6,094 nt of DNA, from assembly GCA_045613685.1 (NCBI GenBank), contig JAZLBL010000013.1, positions 1 through 6,094 on the forward strand, in the 5' to 3' direction. Below the pieces are notes generated by a model, which did not search any database, was not told the DNA's origin, and saw only the letters and a program-made list of their open reading frames with translations. Below, piece by piece: positions 4,667 through 6,094 of the stretch; the stretch's first letter is position 1, and each line of letters begins with the position of its first letter. The position numbers and the translations under genes were made by a program. This DNA is from Fimenecus sp045613685. Its GTDB lineage: Bacteria; Bacillota; Clostridia; Oscillospirales; Acutalibacteraceae.

Positions 4667-5401
4667 ATGCTTGAAGCTTTAATGGGATTAGTTGCGGAGT
4701 TTCAAAGAGTTATAATTGATGGCGACCGTTATAAGTTTATTATTACTGGTCTTCAAAATACCTTTATTATAACATTCGGCGCTCTTGCAATTGGTATCAT
4801 TCTCGGTATTCTTGTTGCGGCAATACGCACATCTTTTGACAAAAACAGAGAATCAATGAAACTTCGCGGTGGCGTTGGATATTATATTCTTGCAGTGCTT
4901 AATGCAATTTGCAAATTCTATCTTACAGTTACCCGTGGCACACCAGTTGTTGTTCAGTTGATGATTTCATATTTCGTTGTTTTTGCATCTGCTGACAATG
5001 GTGTTTTTGTTGCAATTTTTGCATTCGGTATTAACTCAGGTGCTTATGTTGCTGAAATTTTCCGTGCGGGTATTATGTCAATTGACCACGGACAATTTGA
5101 AGCAGGTCGTAGCCTTGGATTCAACTATTTCCAGACAATGAGATTCATTGTTATTCCACAGATGTTCAAAGCAGTTCTTCCAACTCTTTGTAATGAGTTT
5201 ATCGCACTTTTAAAAGAAACATCAGTTGCGGGTTATGTTGGTGTTATTGACCTTACAAAAGCGGGCAACACAATCGCGGGTAGAACATTTGAATATTTCA
5301 TTCCACTTTTAACAGTTGCGGCAATTTATCTTGTACTCGTTATGATTTTATCATGGCTTGTTGGCATTCTCGAAAGGAGGTTGCGTAAGAGTGACAGATA
5401 A
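4667..5401 (+). CDS. Polar amino acid ABC transporter permease (HisM/GlnP type)
   Basis: 244-residue membrane-spanning subunit that forms the amino acid path, usually as a dimer. The N-terminal GLQNTFIITFGALAIGIILG (28-47) starts the HisM-type permease domain. VTRGTPVVVQLMISYF (88-103) is the family's RGTP-x-x-VQ motif. The ATPase-docking EAA loop is at about 145-165 (EAGRSLG followed by MRFIVIPQ). About five hydrophobic segments are seen (roughly 25-54, 71-88, 92-130, 167-185, 209-233). The stretch 55-72 (TSFDKNRESMKLRGGVGY) is a polar loop. Start: ATG 6 bases after AAAGGAG (4654-4660). It lies between the receptor and ATPase genes and overlaps the latter by 11 bases. Likely substrate: a polar amino acid such as glutamine, histidine, arginine or cystine; sequence alone does not decide. 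Confidence 0.95.
   Translation: MLEALMGLVAEFQRVIIDGDRYKFIITGLQNTFIITFGALAIGIILGILVAAIRTSFDKNRESMKLRGGVGYYILAVLNAICKFYLTVTRGTPVVVQLMISYFVVFASADNGVFVAIFAFGINSGAYVAEIFRAGIMSIDHGQFEAGRSLGFNYFQTMRFIVIPQMFKAVLPTLCNEFIALLKETSVAGYVGVIDLTKAGNTIAGRTFEYFIPLLTVAAIYLVLVMILSWLVGILERRLRKSDR
5373..5380 (+). promoter_or_regulatory. Ribosome binding site supporting a GTG start for the ATPase gene
   Basis: AAAGGAGG lies inside the permease gene, 10 bases before GTG 5391. No ATG, GTG or TTG in the same frame lies between it and 5391, and the protein started there has the usual N-terminal length for the family. Confidence 0.8.
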
Positions 5402-6094
5402 TGTACTTATTAAAGTAGAAAACCTTAAAAAGCACTACACTGGTGGTGTGGTTAAAGCCCTTGATGGCGTTAACTGTGAAATCAAAAAAGGTGAAGTTGT
5501 TGTTATCGTTGGACCATCAGGTTCAGGTAAATCAACATTCTTGCGTTCTCTTAACCTTCTTGAAATTCCAACATCAGGTAAAATTTATTTTGATGGTGTA
5601 GATATTACAGATAAAAAGACAAATATCAATACTCATCGTCAAAGAATGGGTATGGTGTTCCAGCACTTTAACTTGTTCCCAAACATGAATGTGCTCAAGA
5701 ATATGACTAAAGCTCCAATGACTCTTCTTAAGAAGAGCAAGGATGAAGCAGAGAGTAAAGCTATTGAACTTCTTGATAGAGTAGGTCTTAAAGATAGAGC
5801 AGATGCTTACCCAAGTCAGCTTTCAGGCGGACAGAAACAGCGTGTAGCTATTGTTCGTGCTCTTTGTATGGAGCCTGAGGTTATGCTTTTTGACGAACCA
5901 ACATCAGCTCTTGACCCTGAAATGGTTGGTGAGGTTCTTGATGTTATGAAGGACCTTGCTCGTGCAGGTATGACAATGGTTGTAGTTACTCACGAAATGG
6001 GATTTGCTCGTGAGGTTGGTACACGAGTTATCTTTATGGATGGTGGTAGAATTATCGAAGAAAATAATCCAAAGGATTTCTTCGAAAATCCACA
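5391..6094 (+). CDS. Polar amino acid ABC transporter ATP-binding protein (GlnQ/HisP type), 3' truncated
   Basis: ATPase that drives the importer from the cytoplasmic face. It is open to the right edge with 234 codons visible. Family members have about 240-250 residues, so only a short C-terminal tail is missing. Motifs in order: Walker A GPSGSGKST 41-49, Q-loop Gln91 (VFQHFNLFP), signature LSGGQKQR 144-151, Walker B VMLFDEP 164-170 with catalytic Glu169, D-loop SALD 172-175, and switch His201 (VVTHEM). All are intact, so it should be active. One small deviation is VAIVRAL where most relatives have VAIARAL. It starts with GTG and overlaps the permease by 11 bases, so translation is probably coupled. 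As third gene of the operon it lies beyond the internal hairpin at 4613-4644. Confidence 0.95.
   Translation, partial: MTDNVLIKVENLKKHYTGGVVKALDGVNCEIKKGEVVVIVGPSGSGKSTFLRSLNLLEIPTSGKIYFDGVDITDKKTNINTHRQRMGMVFQHFNLFPNMNVLKNMTKAPMTLLKKSKDEAESKAIELLDRVGLKDRADAYPSQLSGGQKQRVAIVRALCMEPEVMLFDEPTSALDPEMVGEVLDVMKDLARAGMTMVVVTHEMGFAREVGTRVIFMDGGRIIEENNPKDFFENP

Noticed and set aside
1..6094. Transposase, integrase, tRNA, rRNA, CRISPR array, defence or toxin-antitoxin genes
   Set aside because: Both strands were read for these and nothing was recognised; all coding space is explained by the listed genes.

Overview
The window is AT-rich, with compact operons, strong AGGAGG-type ribosome binding sites, sigma-A-like promoters (TTGACT/TATAAT) and Rho-independent hairpin terminators. 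This, with the gene content (GH2 glycosidase, cohesin-domain surface protein, GtrA, family 3 solute-binding protein), points to a low-GC Gram-positive gut-type Clostridia member, probably Oscillospiraceae/Ruminococcaceae. That placement is inferred from style and gene families, not from a marker gene.

Layout, all genes on the + strand: (1) 1-1214 is the C-terminal half of a GH2 glycoside hydrolase cut by the left edge. It is followed by a small structured inverted-repeat element (1225-1291) and a terminator. (2) 1446-1859 is a monocistronic two-helix membrane protein with a C-terminal zinc ribbon, with its own extended -10 promoter and terminator. (3) 1998-2237 is a 79-residue charged helical protein of unknown function behind a good promoter with a textbook LexA/DinR box (GAAC-N4-GTTC), so probably an SOS gene. 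(4) 2280-3619 is a two-gene operon with a 4-base overlap: a secreted, membrane-anchored cohesin-domain protein and a GtrA-family membrane protein. No terminator separates it from the SOS gene. (5) 3767-6094 is a polar amino acid ABC transporter operon: lipoprotein receptor, an internal hairpin, permease, and an ATPase cut by the right edge.

The most striking item is the receptor of the ABC transporter. Its two halves are in the reverse of the normal family 3 order: the segment that is normally C-terminal directly follows the lipoprotein signal, and the normally N-terminal lobe comes last. It looks like a natural circular permutation in an intact frame with the ligand-binding motifs kept. Other points worth a second look are the LexA-controlled small protein, the cohesin-GtrA pairing, the methionine-rich helical tail of the GH2 enzyme, and the 67-bp structured intergenic element.
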